Of a DNA stretch of 64,000 nt, positions 1 to 8,947 are shown piece after piece. A program made the position numbers and the translations under genes. Numbering within the stretch: position 1 is the stretch's first letter; each line of letters begins with the position of its first letter. The notes beneath the pieces are model-generated. The model made no database searches and was not told where the DNA came from. It was given only the letters and a program-made list of their open reading frames with translations. Source of the stretch: Colwellia psychrerythraea (lineage in GTDB: Bacteria > Pseudomonadota > Gammaproteobacteria > Enterobacterales > Alteromonadaceae); NCBI RefSeq assembly GCF_000764185.1, contig NZ_JQEC01000029.1:94749-158748 (forward strand), in the 5' to 3' direction.

Positions 1-658
1 TGGTTACTTTAAGCGTACACGCTTTAAAAGTACCTATGCTAGGCACTTCCAATTCATCAACAACGTTACCAGTAGGAAACATTGCCTCAGATGGGTCAAC
101 AGGTGCGATAAACTCTACTGGCACTTCCGCTGCTGGAAATGTAACACCGTCTAATTCAAAGTCACCTGTTTCTTGTACTTGACCGTTACTGATTGGTACT
201 TGCGCAATAATAGTTTTGGCAATATTTTTCTGCCAGATACGCACCGTACATACACCATTTTCAGGGATACGTTGTGGATTAACTAAACCTGACATAATGG
301 CAAATGAGCCAACAGCAGCGGTTAAGTTACCGCAATTACCCGACCAATCAACAAAGGCTTTATCAATGGCAACTTGACCAAATAAATAATCAACATCGTG
401 ATCAGAAATTTCACTTTTAGCTAAGATAACAGTTTTACTGGTTGATGATGTTGCCCCGCCCATACCGTCGGTTTGTTTACCATAGGGATCTGGGCTACCA
501 ATCACCCGTAACAACAACTCATCACGTGTTTTACCTGGTTGCTGACAACTTTCAGGCAAGTCGGTTAAATTAAAAAACACACCTTTACTGGTGCCACCGC
601 GCATGTAGGTTGCAGGTATTTTTATTTGGGGTAAATGTACTTGAGGGTCGAAAGCCAT
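1..658 (-). CDS. prpF: PrpF, 2-methylaconitate isomerase (partial, runs off the window)
   Basis: N-terminal about 219 codons of a PrpF-family protein; the 3' part lies beyond position 1. PrpF isomerises the 2-methylaconitate produced by AcnD to the cis form in the 2-methylcitrate cycle of propionate breakdown. Visible family features are the N-terminal YMRGGTSKGVFF motif, DGMGGATSSTSK, and WSGNCGNLTAAVG with the catalytic-type cysteine of the diaminopimelate-epimerase-like fold. The ATG at 658 is preceded by a good AGGAGA ribosome binding site. It is the last visible gene of the minus-strand prp operon, 197 bases after acnD. Identity is firm because of motif plus operon context. Confidence 0.93.
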   Translation of the reverse strand, partial: MAFDPQVHLPQIKIPATYMRGGTSKGVFFNLTDLPESCQQPGKTRDELLLRVIGSPDPYGKQTDGMGGATSSTSKTVILAKSEISDHDVDYLFGQVAIDKAFVDWSGNCGNLTAAVGSFAIMSGLVNPQRIPENGVCTVRIWQKNIAKTIIAQVPISNGQVQETGDFELDGVTFPAAEVPVEFIAPVDPSEAMFPTGNVVDELEVPSIGTFKACTLKVT

Positions 659-712
659 TTGCTCTCTCCTAATTTTTTATCATTTATCGAACTAAAGTTC
701 GACCTATAAAAA

Positions 713-733
713 AGCAGCAATTAAATTGCTGCT
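713..733 (-). terminator. Hairpin with T-run between acnD and prpF
   Basis: A perfect 9-bp stem AGCAGCAAT/ATTGCTGCT with a 3-base loop; read on the minus strand it is followed by five T before the prpF ribosome binding site. It has the shape of a weak intrinsic terminator and would lower prpF expression relative to acnD. Its action is inferred, not shown. Confidence 0.45.
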
Positions 734-769
734 AATAAATGAACAATCAAAGTTTGATGGTTAAACGAA

Positions 770-851
770 TTATTTTTATGAAGTGTAAGGCGCCTGCACG
801 GAGCGTATATTTATACGTGAGTACAGGCAACGAAGCTCTTATCAAAAATAA
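770..851. repeat. Palindromic intergenic element between acnD and prpF
   Basis: Imperfect inverted repeat of about 82 bp. The outer arms are TTATTTTT/AAAAATAA, the middle arms GCCTG/CAGGC, and the centre is the palindrome CGTATATTTATACG. Transcribed, it would form a long hairpin just after the acnD stop codon. Its layout (outer arms plus a short central palindrome) is like that of the element at 3558-3636 in the same operon, although the primary sequences differ. Confidence 0.5.
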
Positions 852-855
852 ACGT

Positions 856-3474
856 TTAGGCATTAGACTTTAAAAAATCGCTAGCGAATTTTTGCAATAC
901 ACCGCCACCGTCGTATACCGAAACTTCTTCCGCGGTATCTAAACGACATTTCACTGGAATTTCAACCACTTCACCATCTTTTCGTGTCATCACCACCGTC
1001 ATAGCTGCGCCCGGTGATGTCTTGCCAACAACATCATAAGTTTCACTACCGTCAATATTGTAAGTGTGGCGTGTTTCTCCATTGGTAAACTCTAATGGTA
1101 ATACACCCATACCCACTAAGTTTGTACGATGAATACGTTCAAAGCCTTGCGAAACGATGACTTCAACACCAGCTAAACGAACACCTTTTGCCGCCCAATC
1201 ACGTGAAGAGCCTTGACCATAGTCAGCGCCGGCAATAATGATTAAAGGCTGTTTGCGTTCCATGTAAGTTTCAATGGCTTCCCACATGCGTGATTCAGTA
1301 CCTTCTGGCTCTATACGAGCTAAAGAACCTTGTTTTACTTCGCCGTTTTCGTCCCTACACATCTCATTGAACAATTTAGGGTTAGCAAACGTTGCTCGCT
1401 GTGTCGTTTCATGATCGCCACGGTGAGTCGCGTATGAATTAAAGTCCTCTTCAGGCAAGCCCATTTTAGCTAAGTAAGCACCCGCTGCACTGTTTAATTG
1501 AATAGCATTAGATGGTGATAAATGATCAGTAGTAATGTTGTCCCCTAATACGGCTAACGGGCGCATACCTTCCATAGTGCGAACACCTGCTAAAGCCCCT
1601 TCCCAATATGGCGGTCGACGAATATAAGTACTACTTTTATCCCAAGAATATAATGGGCTTTCGGCCGGTTCAAAGGCACCTAAATCAAACATTGGTGTAT
1701 AAACTTTCTTAAATTGCTCTGGTTTAACACACAAAGCGACGATTGCATCGATCTCTTCATCTGATGGCCAAATATCTTTTAAAGTAATGTCGTTACCATC
1801 TTGATCTTGTCCTAAAATGTCTCTTTCAATATCAAAACGCATGGTACCGGCAATGGCATAAGCAACGACTAATGGCGGCGATGCTAAGAATGCTTGTTTC
1901 GCGTGTGGGTGAATACGGCCATCAAAGTTACGGTTACCTGATAATACTGCGGTAGAGTATAGATCTCGATCAATGATTTCTTGCTGAATTTTAGGGTCTA
2001 ACGCGCCGCTCATACCGTTACACGTAGTACATGCGTAGCCGACAATACCAAAACCTAATGTTTCCATTTCAGAGAGTAGGCCTGCTTCTTCTAAATAAAG
2101 TTTGGCTACTTTTGAACCTGGCGCAAATGACGATTTAACCCAAGGTTTACGTTTTAGACCTAATTCATTAGCACGTTTAGCGACAAGACCTGCCGCAACA
2201 ACGTTACGTGGATTCGAGGTGTTAGTACATGAAGTAATAGCAGCAATAATTACTGCACCGTCAGGCATTTCACCATTGGCTTCTTGTGTTTTACAAGCAT
2301 TTAAGTTTCTAGCGATATCTTTTGCAACTAAATCAGCTGTCGCTAAACGGCGATGCGGATTAGAAGGGCCCGCTAAATTACGACATACTGTTGATAAATC
2401 AAATTCGATAACACGCGGATATTGTGCTTCAACAAGATCATCAGCCCAAAGACCTGTGTGTTTAGCATAAGTTTCAACAAGCTTTACTTGCTCGGGTTCA
2501 CGACCCGTAATTTTCAAATAATCAATAGTTTGTTCATCAATGTAGAACATACCTGCTGATGCACCATACTCAGGTGTCATATTTGAAATAGTTGCTCGGT
2601 CACCGATAGTTAAGTTTTTAGTACCTTCACCAAAAAATTCTAAATAAGCAGATACCACTTTCTGACTTCTTAGAAACTCTGTGATTGCTAATACCATATC
2701 GGTAGCAGTAATACCGGGTTGACGTTTACCGGTTAACTTAACACCAATAATATCTGGTAGGCGCATCATTGATGGACGGCCAAGCATAACCGTTTCAGCT
2801 TCTAGGCCGCCTACACCAATAGCAATAACTCCTAGGCAATCAATATGCGGTGTATGAGAGTCGGTACCAACACACGTATCAGGGAAAGCAACACCGTCAC
2901 GCGCTTGGATAACCGGTGACATTTTCTCTAAGTTAATTTGATGCATAATACCGTTACCGGCAGGGATCACATCAACGTTTTTAAATGCCGTTTTTGTCCA
3001 TTCAATAAAGTGAAAACGCTGTTCATTGCGACGGTCTTCAATGGCGCGGTTTTTATCGAACGCTTTAGGATCAAAACCCGGAGCCTCTACTGCTAATGAA
3101 TGATCGACAATTAATTGGGTCGGTACCACTGGGTTGACTTTTGACGGGTCACCACCTTGCTCAGCAATAGCGTCACGCAGACCAGCTAAATCTACTAACG
3201 CTGTTTGACCTAAAATATCGTGACAAACAACACGTGCCGGATACCAAGGAAAATCTAAGTCTTGCTTAACGTCGATAATTTGCTTCAACGAATCGGTCAG
3301 TGTCGCAGGATCGCACTTACGCACTAACTGCTCAGCAAGTACACGTGACGTATACGGTAATTTAGCGTAAGCACCTGGTTTAATGGTTTCGATAGCTTCA
3401 CGCGTATCAAAAAAGTCGATAGTCGCGCCCTTTTCTTTATAGCCAGGCAACGGTTTGCGGTATTGGTAATTCAT
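856..3474 (-). CDS. acnD: Fe/S-dependent 2-methylisocitrate dehydratase AcnD
   Basis: 872-aa aconitase-superfamily enzyme that dehydrates 2-methylcitrate to 2-methylaconitate; it works with PrpF in place of PrpD. The three [4Fe-4S] cysteines are visible: C416 in TSCTNTSNP and C482/C485 in ACTTCNGMSG. The C-terminal swivel domain follows from about residue 650 (LAVLGDNITTDHLSPS, GADYGQGSSRDWAAKG). Length is that of AcnD (about 865 aa). The neighbours prpC and prpF separate it from housekeeping AcnA, which is otherwise similar. The ATG at 3474 is the only sensible start; the protein begins MNYQYRKPLPG. Confidence 0.95.
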   Translation of the reverse strand: MNYQYRKPLPGYKEKGATIDFFDTREAIETIKPGAYAKLPYTSRVLAEQLVRKCDPATLTDSLKQIIDVKQDLDFPWYPARVVCHDILGQTALVDLAGLRDAIAEQGGDPSKVNPVVPTQLIVDHSLAVEAPGFDPKAFDKNRAIEDRRNEQRFHFIEWTKTAFKNVDVIPAGNGIMHQINLEKMSPVIQARDGVAFPDTCVGTDSHTPHIDCLGVIAIGVGGLEAETVMLGRPSMMRLPDIIGVKLTGKRQPGITATDMVLAITEFLRSQKVVSAYLEFFGEGTKNLTIGDRATISNMTPEYGASAGMFYIDEQTIDYLKITGREPEQVKLVETYAKHTGLWADDLVEAQYPRVIEFDLSTVCRNLAGPSNPHRRLATADLVAKDIARNLNACKTQEANGEMPDGAVIIAAITSCTNTSNPRNVVAAGLVAKRANELGLKRKPWVKSSFAPGSKVAKLYLEEAGLLSEMETLGFGIVGYACTTCNGMSGALDPKIQQEIIDRDLYSTAVLSGNRNFDGRIHPHAKQAFLASPPLVVAYAIAGTMRFDIERDILGQDQDGNDITLKDIWPSDEEIDAIVALCVKPEQFKKVYTPMFDLGAFEPAESPLYSWDKSSTYIRRPPYWEGALAGVRTMEGMRPLAVLGDNITTDHLSPSNAIQLNSAAGAYLAKMGLPEEDFNSYATHRGDHETTQRATFANPKLFNEMCRDENGEVKQGSLARIEPEGTESRMWEAIETYMERKQPLIIIAGADYGQGSSRDWAAKGVRLAGVEVIVSQGFERIHRTNLVGMGVLPLEFTNGETRHTYNIDGSETYDVVGKTSPGAAMTVVMTRKDGEVVEIPVKCRLDTAEEVSVYDGGGVLQKFASDFLKSNA

Positions 3475-3557
3475 AAGTTAATCCAGGAACTCTCTAACAA
3501 ATAATGGTTAAATATCTTAAATTTTTAAGCAGTGATGTTTCTTAAACAGACGACGGA

Positions 3558-3636
3558 ATTTGCCACTAATTCAAGGAAGAAAATATGAGCACATAAGTAT
3601 GTGTGATTACTTTCTGACGATGAAGTTGTGACAAAT
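3558..3636. repeat. Palindromic intergenic element between prpC and acnD
   Basis: About 79 bp. The outer arms ATTTGCCAC and GTGACAAAT are inverted with one mismatch, followed by TTCA/TGAA and AGAAA/TTTCT, around the central palindrome CACATAAGTATGTG. It lies wholly between acnD and prpC and would fold as a long hairpin in the prp mRNA. It may be a repeat-family member or an mRNA-processing hairpin; this cannot be decided from one window. Confidence 0.5.
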
Positions 3637-3648
3637 ACCCAGTATCTC

Positions 3649-4800
3649 CTATCGCTCAGAAATAGGACAAACAATACGTGGTGCAGAGCCTGTGTAGTCT
3701 GCGCTTGGTCGAATTATACGGTTATTCGAGCGCTGTTCCATTACATGTGCTGCCCAACCCGTTAAACGTGAACAGACAAAGATAGGGGTAAATAATTTTG
3801 TCGGTATCCCCATGTAGTTATAAGTAGATGCATGGAAGAAATCAGCATTACAGAAAAGTTTTTTGGTATCCCACATATACTCTTCACAAGCGACAGAAAT
3901 ATCATAGAGTGAAGTATCACCATTTTGTTTGGCTAGTTTTTCAGACCAAGCTTTGATGATGACATTACGTGGGTCGCTGGTACGGTAAATTGCATGACCA
4001 AAACCCATGATTTTTTCTTTACGCGCTAACATTCCTGCCATTTGTTCTTTAGCATCACTAGGTGAAGTAAAACTCTGAATCATATCCATTGCCGCTTCAT
4101 TAGCACCACCATGAAGTGGTCCACGTAAAGTACCAATCGCGCCAGTGATACAAGAGAACATATCCGATAAAGTAGAAGCACACACACGGGCGGTGAATGT
4201 CGAAGCGTTAAATTCATGCTCAGCATATAAAATCAGTGAAACATCCATAACACGTTGATGTTGCTGTGATGGACTTTCTCCGTTTAATAAACGTAAGAAG
4301 TGTCCAGCAAGAGAAGTTTCATCTGACTGACAATCAATTTCTACGCCATCATGGCTGTATTTGTACCAGAAACACATGATCGCAGGGAATGCGGCTAACA
4401 AGCGATTAGATGCTTGGAATTGTTGATCAAAATCAATTTCTGGCTCTAAGTTACCTAAAAAAGAACACCCCGTGCGCATAACATCCATTGGGTGAGCATC
4501 TTTAGGAATAAGCTTTAATACCGCTTTTAATGCTGCAGGTAAATCACGTAAGGTCTTAAGTTCATTTTGATATGCAGTTAATTGCGCTTGATTTGGTAAC
4601 TCACCATTAAATAATAAATAGGCTACTTCTTCAAAGGTAGAATTTTCGGCTAAATCAGCAATATCATAACCACAATAAGTTAAACCTGAGCCTGATTGGC
4701 CTACGGTACAAAGGGCTGTTTCTCCAGCGCTTTGTCCACGAAGACCAGCACCACTGATAGGTTTTTTCGCAACATTTGTCTCTGCTGTTATCTCTGTCAT
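3649..4800 (-). CDS. prpC: 2-methylcitrate synthase
   Basis: 383-aa citrate-synthase-family protein condensing propionyl-CoA with oxaloacetate. The catalytic residues are in place: H230 in LHGGANEA, H269 in GFGHAIYRTSDPR, and D320 in FCNADFFH. The GFGHAIYRTSDPR and YDISVACEEYMW segments are typical of PrpC rather than GltA. It sits between prpB (120 bases upstream in transcription) and acnD (174 bases downstream) on the same strand, which fixes the 2-methylcitrate role. The ATG at 4800 follows an AGGAAAGG ribosome binding site. Confidence 0.96.
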   Translation of the reverse strand: MTEITAETNVAKKPISGAGLRGQSAGETALCTVGQSGSGLTYCGYDIADLAENSTFEEVAYLLFNGELPNQAQLTAYQNELKTLRDLPAALKAVLKLIPKDAHPMDVMRTGCSFLGNLEPEIDFDQQFQASNRLLAAFPAIMCFWYKYSHDGVEIDCQSDETSLAGHFLRLLNGESPSQQHQRVMDVSLILYAEHEFNASTFTARVCASTLSDMFSCITGAIGTLRGPLHGGANEAAMDMIQSFTSPSDAKEQMAGMLARKEKIMGFGHAIYRTSDPRNVIIKAWSEKLAKQNGDTSLYDISVACEEYMWDTKKLFCNADFFHASTYNYMGIPTKLFTPIFVCSRLTGWAAHVMEQRSNNRIIRPSADYTGSAPRIVCPISER

Positions 4801-4920
4801 AATCCTTTCCTCATTTTAAATTTTTAACAATTTGTTATGTACACAACTGACATTATTGGTGTTTATAAACTCTGTTTTGTCAGTTTTTGTTTGGTAAAAG
4901 TGCGGGTAGTTAATTCTGAG

Positions 4921-5829
4921 TTATTTTTGAGCTTTTTCTTGAGCAAAAAGTGAATCAAGCTTCTGTTCATAATCGTGGTAACCAAGGTAGTCATATAAAT
5001 CCATACGCGTTTGCATATTGTCAATTTCAGCTTTTTGATCGCCATCTGCTAATAAGGTTTTATAAACAGATTCAGCCGCTTTATTCATGGCACGAAATGC
5101 TGACAATGGGTAAAGCACCATGGCACAGCCCCACTCACCTAGTTGCTCTTTATTCCACAGTTCTGTTTGACCAAACTCTGTAATATTAGCAAGCACTGGA
5201 ACATCAAGGGCTTTAGTGAAAGCTTCATAATGTTCTTGAGTTTTAATTGCTTCTGCGAAAATACCATCTGCTCCTGCTGCAACATAAGCTTTAGCTCGCT
5301 CAATGGCTGCTTCTAGACCTTCTTGTGCAAAAGAGTCAGTACGGGCCATAATAAAGAAGTCGCTGTCGATACGTGCATCAACAGCCGCTTTAATACGGTC
5401 AACCATCTCTTGCGTTGAGACAATTTCTTTATTCGGGCGATGGCCACAACGTTTCTGCGCCACTTGATCTTCTAGATGTACTGCAGCAGCACCAGATTTT
5501 TCCATATCACGAATAGTTTTAGCAATATTAAATGCCCCGCCCCAGCCGGTATCAATATCAACTAATAAAGGTAAACTTGAAGCGCTGGTAATTCTTTGTA
5601 CGTCGCTAATAACATCATTAAGCGATGTCATACCTAAATCAGGCAGGCCGTAAGAAGCATTGGCAACACCGCCGCCAGATAAATAAATAGCTTGGTGGCC
5701 AAGTTGCTGAGCCATCATGGCGCAATAAGCATTTATCGTACCTACCACTTGTAAAGGTTTATTGTTTTCTAGGGCAAGTCTAAATTTTTTACCCGGCGAA
5801 ATAGCATTTCCTGATACGTGTTCTGACAT
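4921..5829 (-). CDS. prpB: 2-methylisocitrate lyase
   Basis: 302-aa ICL/PEPM-superfamily lyase splitting 2-methylisocitrate into pyruvate and succinate. It shows the KRCGH catalytic loop (residues 126-130, C128), the metal-binding DIDTGWGG segment (from D91), and the conserved [16 protein letters not shown]. The start at 5829 is chosen because it has an AGGAGA ribosome binding site 5 bases away and the family N-terminus; a longer reading frame reaching 5904 would overlap the regulator gene. The start codon lies immediately after the prpR stop codon, suggesting translational coupling. Confidence 0.95.
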   Translation of the reverse strand: MSEHVSGNAISPGKKFRLALENNKPLQVVGTINAYCAMMAQQLGHQAIYLSGGGVANASYGLPDLGMTSLNDVISDVQRITSASSLPLLVDIDTGWGGAFNIAKTIRDMEKSGAAAVHLEDQVAQKRCGHRPNKEIVSTQEMVDRIKAAVDARIDSDFFIMARTDSFAQEGLEAAIERAKAYVAAGADGIFAEAIKTQEHYEAFTKALDVPVLANITEFGQTELWNKEQLGEWGCAMVLYPLSAFRAMNKAAESVYKTLLADGDQKAEIDNMQTRMDLYDYLGYHDYEQKLDSLFAQEKAQK

Positions 5830-5830
5830 C

Positions 5831-6535
5831 TTAGGTCTCCTGTGGTTCTTGCGCTGCTTTTTGCAGAGCAATTTTGTTTTCAATGTTTTTTCTCGACGCA
5901 GCAATATGGCGGCGCATTAATAATTCGGCAAGTTCACCATCTCTATCACTGATGGCTTGGATAATATTTGAGTGTTCAGTAAAAGCACGCGTTGCTCTTG
6001 GACTATGCATGCCAAATTGACAACGGTACATGCGGACTAAATGATATAACTGACCACAAATGAGATTAATTAGCTGTTGATTATGACTACCCAAAATAAC
6101 TTTATAGTGAAAATCAACATCTCCTTCTTCCTGGTAATAAGCTACACCATCTTGTAAAGCCTTATCACCCGCATGATGAGCTAACATATTTTGCATATGT
6201 GCTATCTCTTCATCAGTCATATTTAAGGCTGCTTGCCTACACGCCATACCTTCAAGCGCTTCACGAGTTATATATAGCTCTAATAAACCTTCAATGGTGC
6301 AATCGACTACGCGTGAGCCAATATTGGCTTTACGCTCTATCAAGTGACATTTTTCTAAACGATTTAATGCTTCACGTAAGGTAGAGCGACTTATTTGATA
6401 GTGCTTAGCAAGTTCAGGCTCGCTTATCTTGCTACCCGCTGCCATTTCACCCTCAACAATGGCATGTTGCAGTTGTTCAAAGACTTTATCCGCAGTGGTA
6501 ACCGCCGCTTGTTTTGTTGGGTTTTGTAAAAGCAT
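5831..6535 (-). CDS. GntR/FCD-family regulator of the prp operon
   Basis: 234-aa FadR-subfamily regulator. The winged helix is at about residues 15-80 ([21 protein letters not shown]) and an FCD ligand-binding domain with its His/Asp metal-site residues follows from about residue 90. The start at 6535 is preferred: longer frames reaching 6601 use a TTG and run into the operator DNA. The gene is first in the prp operon, so it probably controls its own transcription through the TTGTCGACAA sites just upstream. The ligand is unknown; 2-methylcitrate or propionyl-CoA are guesses from context. It is not the sigma-54-type PrpR of enterics. Confidence 0.88.
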   Translation of the reverse strand: MLLQNPTKQAAVTTADKVFEQLQHAIVEGEMAAGSKISEPELAKHYQISRSTLREALNRLEKCHLIERKANIGSRVVDCTIEGLLELYITREALEGMACRQAALNMTDEEIAHMQNMLAHHAGDKALQDGVAYYQEEGDVDFHYKVILGSHNQQLINLICGQLYHLVRMYRCQFGMHSPRATRAFTEHSNIIQAISDRDGELAELLMRRHIAASRKNIENKIALQKAAQEPQET

Positions 6536-6591
6536 AATGTGTCGGACAAACCTAAATATGAAGGTAAAGTAACTTTGTCGATGTGAATACA

Positions 6592-6601
6592 TTGTCGACA
6601 A
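6592..6601. promoter_or_regulatory. Operator TTGTCGACAA (proximal)
   Basis: Perfect 10-bp palindrome between the candidate promoter and the prpR start, matching the usual FCD-type GntR site. A degenerate copy (TGTCGGACA) lies at 6539-6547 and a half site at 6575-6580. Probable binding site of the operon's own regulator. Confidence 0.65.
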
Positions 6602-6619
6602 ACATAAAGATATACATTG

Positions 6620-6647
6620 ATAATATCCTATAACTTGAAATACTCAA
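6620..6647 (-). promoter_or_regulatory. Candidate promoter of the prp operon
   Basis: On the minus strand TTGAGT (6642-6647) and TATTAT (6620-6625) are separated by 16 bases. The promoter lies between the two perfect TTGTCGACAA operators, an arrangement that suits repression. Only sequence similarity supports it. Confidence 0.5.
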
Positions 6648-6661
6648 GTAGACTTAAGTAT

Positions 6662-6675
6662 AATTGTCGACAATT
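6662..6675. promoter_or_regulatory. Operator AATTGTCGACAATT (distal)
   Basis: Perfect 14-bp palindrome sharing its core with the site at 6592-6601, centred 72 bp away and just upstream of the candidate -35 box. A pair of identical operators flanking a promoter suggests cooperative binding or looping by the GntR-type regulator. Confidence 0.65.
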
Positions 6676-6919
6676 AATAAGGGTAACTTGGCTAAACTGT
6701 AAACTTTTCTGATCGGGAACGATCTACTGATGATGAGTGAAACTAAGAAATCAATGAGTCAATAAATTAGAAGCCTTGTCTCATAAGGCTTTACATAATT
6801 TTTATAGATGATTGTGCTAGGTGACAGTTGTGCAACCAATACCCAGCTATTAGCTTAGGGTATTGGTGCTGATCACAATTCAATATTTTTAATTAGTGAG
6901 GGTGCTTAAAGAAGAGTGA
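6676..6919. other. Non-coding stretch with a strong hairpin
   Basis: No gene is seen. CCAATACCC at 6836-6844 pairs with GGGTATTGG at 6858-6866, and the loop itself contains AGCTA/TAGCT. There is no T-run on either side, so a classical terminator for gst is not certain. A second small stem, AGCCTT/AAGGCT, lies at 6772-6794. Confidence 0.4.
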
Positions 6920-7558
6920 TTACTGATAGTCCACAAGGCTTAAATTTTCTTTTTGGCAAACTGTAATAACGGCAGAATTTTTTGCCATGCATCTTAAGTA
7001 CCGCTCAAGATGAATAAAACTTAAAGGTGGCTGCTCAAGTTCATCAGCCCATATGAGCAACATAAATAAATAATAATCACATACGCTTATTTTATTAGCT
7101 ATTAAGTAATCTTTATTTACTAATTGCTCATCTAGTAATGACAGAGACTGGTGAATAAGCTCTTGTTGGGCTGTAACAATCTCAGCTCTAGTCTTTTCAC
7201 TTTGACAATGTTTTTCAGGATAAAAATAGACCATTAGCTCAGCTTGCAGGGTATTAGTAAGATACATCAGCCATTGAGTATGTAACGCCCTACTTTTATC
7301 CCCTATTTCAGGGATTAATTTTACCTCTGGATGCATTTCACCAAGATGAAGACAAATAGCTGCACTTTCACACAGAATCAACTCCCCTTTAACTAAAGTA
7401 GGTATCCTACCTGCAGGGTTCAGTGCTAAATACTCTTTCGACTTTTGCTCTTGGTTTTTTCTATCGACTTTTATCAAACGGTAATCAACTTGCAGGGCTT
7501 CAAGAATCATATGAGGCGCCATGCTGGCATTCAATGGGTAATAATATAATTGGTACAT
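6920..7558 (-). CDS. Glutathione S-transferase family protein
   Basis: 212 aa, the usual GST length. N-terminal thioredoxin-like domain (residues 1-80) with LNPAGRIPTLV (cis-Pro) and the glutathione-binding ESAAIC segment, then an all-helical C-terminal domain. Probably cytosolic conjugation or reduction of electrophiles; the substrate cannot be read from sequence. The ATG at 7558 has a GGAT ribosome binding site. The promoter-proximal DNA is occupied by a MITE-like element starting 21 bases upstream, so this element may supply or disturb its promoter. Confidence 0.85.
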   Translation of the reverse strand: MYQLYYYPLNASMAPHMILEALQVDYRLIKVDRKNQEQKSKEYLALNPAGRIPTLVKGELILCESAAICLHLGEMHPEVKLIPEIGDKSRALHTQWLMYLTNTLQAELMVYFYPEKHCQSEKTRAEIVTAQQELIHQSLSLLDEQLVNKDYLIANKISVCDYYLFMLLIWADELEQPPLSFIHLERYLRCMAKNSAVITVCQKENLSLVDYQ

Positions 7559-7579
7559 AAAAATCCTGTTAAATTATTT

Positions 7580-7810
7580 AACCTGAACTCTGGATAATGA
7601 GTGCTTGGTGTTTAAGTAAAAACAACAAAAACTTTCGTTTTTTAAGAAAAATTTACCGGATTAAATAGCGATATACTCTATCAATGTTTCAATTTATTCA
7701 ATTACCAAGGCAAAACGCTTATCAATCATGGGTTATTTATCGACGTTTTATCGCTGATAATTGGCTAAAGGGAAATATTGAGAAAGTACTGCTTATCCAC
7801 AGTTCTGGTT
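7580..7810. repeat. MITE-like element, copy A (231 bp)
   Basis: Left end AACCTGAACTCTGGATAA (7580-7597) and right end TTATCCACAGTTCTGGTT (7793-7810) are inverted repeats with 16 of 18 matches. The interior, about 195 bp, has no reading frame of note. The copy at 59024-59249 matches it along nearly its whole length in the opposite orientation. No clear target duplication is seen. Non-autonomous mobile element by inference. Confidence 0.75.
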
Positions 7811-7826
7811 GTTCACATCAATCGAG

Positions 7827-8366
7827 TTAAAATGAAGAACCTGGTTGGTTTAAAAACTCAAGTTCTTCAGCTGTAGATTGTCGATTCAAGATATTATTTC
7901 GATGTGGGTAGCGACCAAATCGCTCAATGATTTCTTTGTGCTTTAGTTCAAATTCGACATTATTGACGATGCCATTGGCCTGATAAAGCGCTAGTGCTTT
8001 TTCATGAATGAGCAATGACTCACTGTGCATAAATGGCATATACAAAAAGCTATTCTCAATTGACGTAAGTGTTTTATCTGCGCCAAGGGCAATGGCTTCT
8101 TGCGCGAGTACTAAAGCAATACCGTCATTAGCAAAGGCTTGAGGGGTATCTCGGTACATGTTTCGAGAGAATTGATCTAATACAATAATTTCAGCAAGTC
8201 TGCCGGAAAGCGTTTCACGCCAATGTGCAAGTTCACCATGTCTAGCCGCATGGTGCACTTCTTGGAACTTACTCATTATCTCTTGATCAAATTTTATGTC
8301 TTTAACCCACCAACAAGCGGGGTCTATTTCTCTAAACCAAAAGTCGAGTACGGCTTGGTAATTCAT
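7827..8366 (-). CDS. DUF924 family protein
   Basis: 179-aa member of DUF924 (TPR-like fold, function unknown). The family's hallmarks are visible: FWFREIDPACWWVKD near the N-terminus, IIVLDQFSRNMYRDTPQAFA in the middle, and FLYMPFMHSESL. The length is typical. The ATG at 8366 is preceded by AAAGGATAT. It stands alone between a repeat element and the yaeR-like gene on the same strand. No reaction is known for the family, so none is proposed. Confidence 0.88.
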   Translation of the reverse strand: MNYQAVLDFWFREIDPACWWVKDIKFDQEIMSKFQEVHHAARHGELAHWRETLSGRLAEIIVLDQFSRNMYRDTPQAFANDGIALVLAQEAIALGADKTLTSIENSFLYMPFMHSESLLIHEKALALYQANGIVNNVEFELKHKEIIERFGRYPHRNNILNRQSTAEELEFLNQPGSSF

Positions 8367-8460
8367 TTATATATCCTTTCTTTTTAAATATTTACAAAAG
8401 ATTAATGTTAAAAAACTAATATTATAAATTAATTTTAAAAGCGTTTTTTATATACGTAAT

Positions 8461-8862
8461 TTACAAATATTGCGCTTCGCCTTGTTGATATAACTCTAAC
8501 GGCAAGCCATTCGGATCACTAAAAAAAGTAAATTTTTTACCTGTGTATTCATCCACTCGAATAGGCTCAACATCAATACCAGCATTCGTTAAATACTGAC
8601 AAACCTGTTCAACGCTCTCAACATTAAAAGCTAAATGCCTCAACCCTTGAGCTTCAGGATAACTTGGTCTAGTAGCAGAGCTAGGAAAAGAGAACAGCTC
8701 AATTTGACTGCCATCAGGTAACGCTAAATCAAGTTTATAAGAATCACGTACTGCGCGATAATTTTCTGCAAGAACCGTTAACCCCAAAATTCGAGTATAG
8801 AAGTCTTTTGACTGTTGATAATCAGAGCAGATAATCGCCACATGGTGAATACCATTTAACAC
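8461..8862 (-). CDS. VOC-family (glyoxalase-like) protein, YaeR type
   Basis: 133-aa single-domain vicinal-oxygen-chelate protein close to E. coli YaeR: shared segments include HHVAII, RDSYKLDLAL, IELFSFP, GLRHLAFNV and NGLPLELYQQ. Candidate metal ligands are H7, the E of IELF, the H of LRHLAF and the E of PLELY, in the paired beta-alpha-beta-beta-beta arrangement. It may act on a small thiol adduct like glyoxalase I, but the substrate of this subgroup is not known. The 94-base gap to the DUF924 gene allows a shared transcript. Confidence 0.85.
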   Translation of the reverse strand: MLNGIHHVAIICSDYQQSKDFYTRILGLTVLAENYRAVRDSYKLDLALPDGSQIELFSFPSSATRPSYPEAQGLRHLAFNVESVEQVCQYLTNAGIDVEPIRVDEYTGKKFTFFSDPNGLPLELYQQGEAQYL

Positions 8863-8947
8863 ATTTTATTCCTTAAAATTGTCTTATAAATAACTGCAGA
8901 TTAAATCATCACTTCATCTGTTTAACCTGATTCACTACTTTTATAAC

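Noticed and set aside
2102..2470. Plus-strand 122-codon frame inside acnD
   Set aside because: It is the shadow of the real minus-strand gene, with no ribosome binding site or recognisable protein.
856..3474. Housekeeping aconitase AcnA
   Set aside because: The sequence is similar, but the direct neighbours prpC and prpF and the typical length point to AcnD.
5831..6601. Longer regulator protein starting at 6601
   Set aside because: The start would be TTG inside the operator palindrome and the added 22 residues do not resemble the family; ATG at 6535 fits better.
6662..6675. A XerC/D dif-like or restriction-type palindrome
   Set aside because: The 14-bp palindrome recurs near the regulator gene and matches the GntR/FCD operator pattern, so a regulatory site is the simpler reading.
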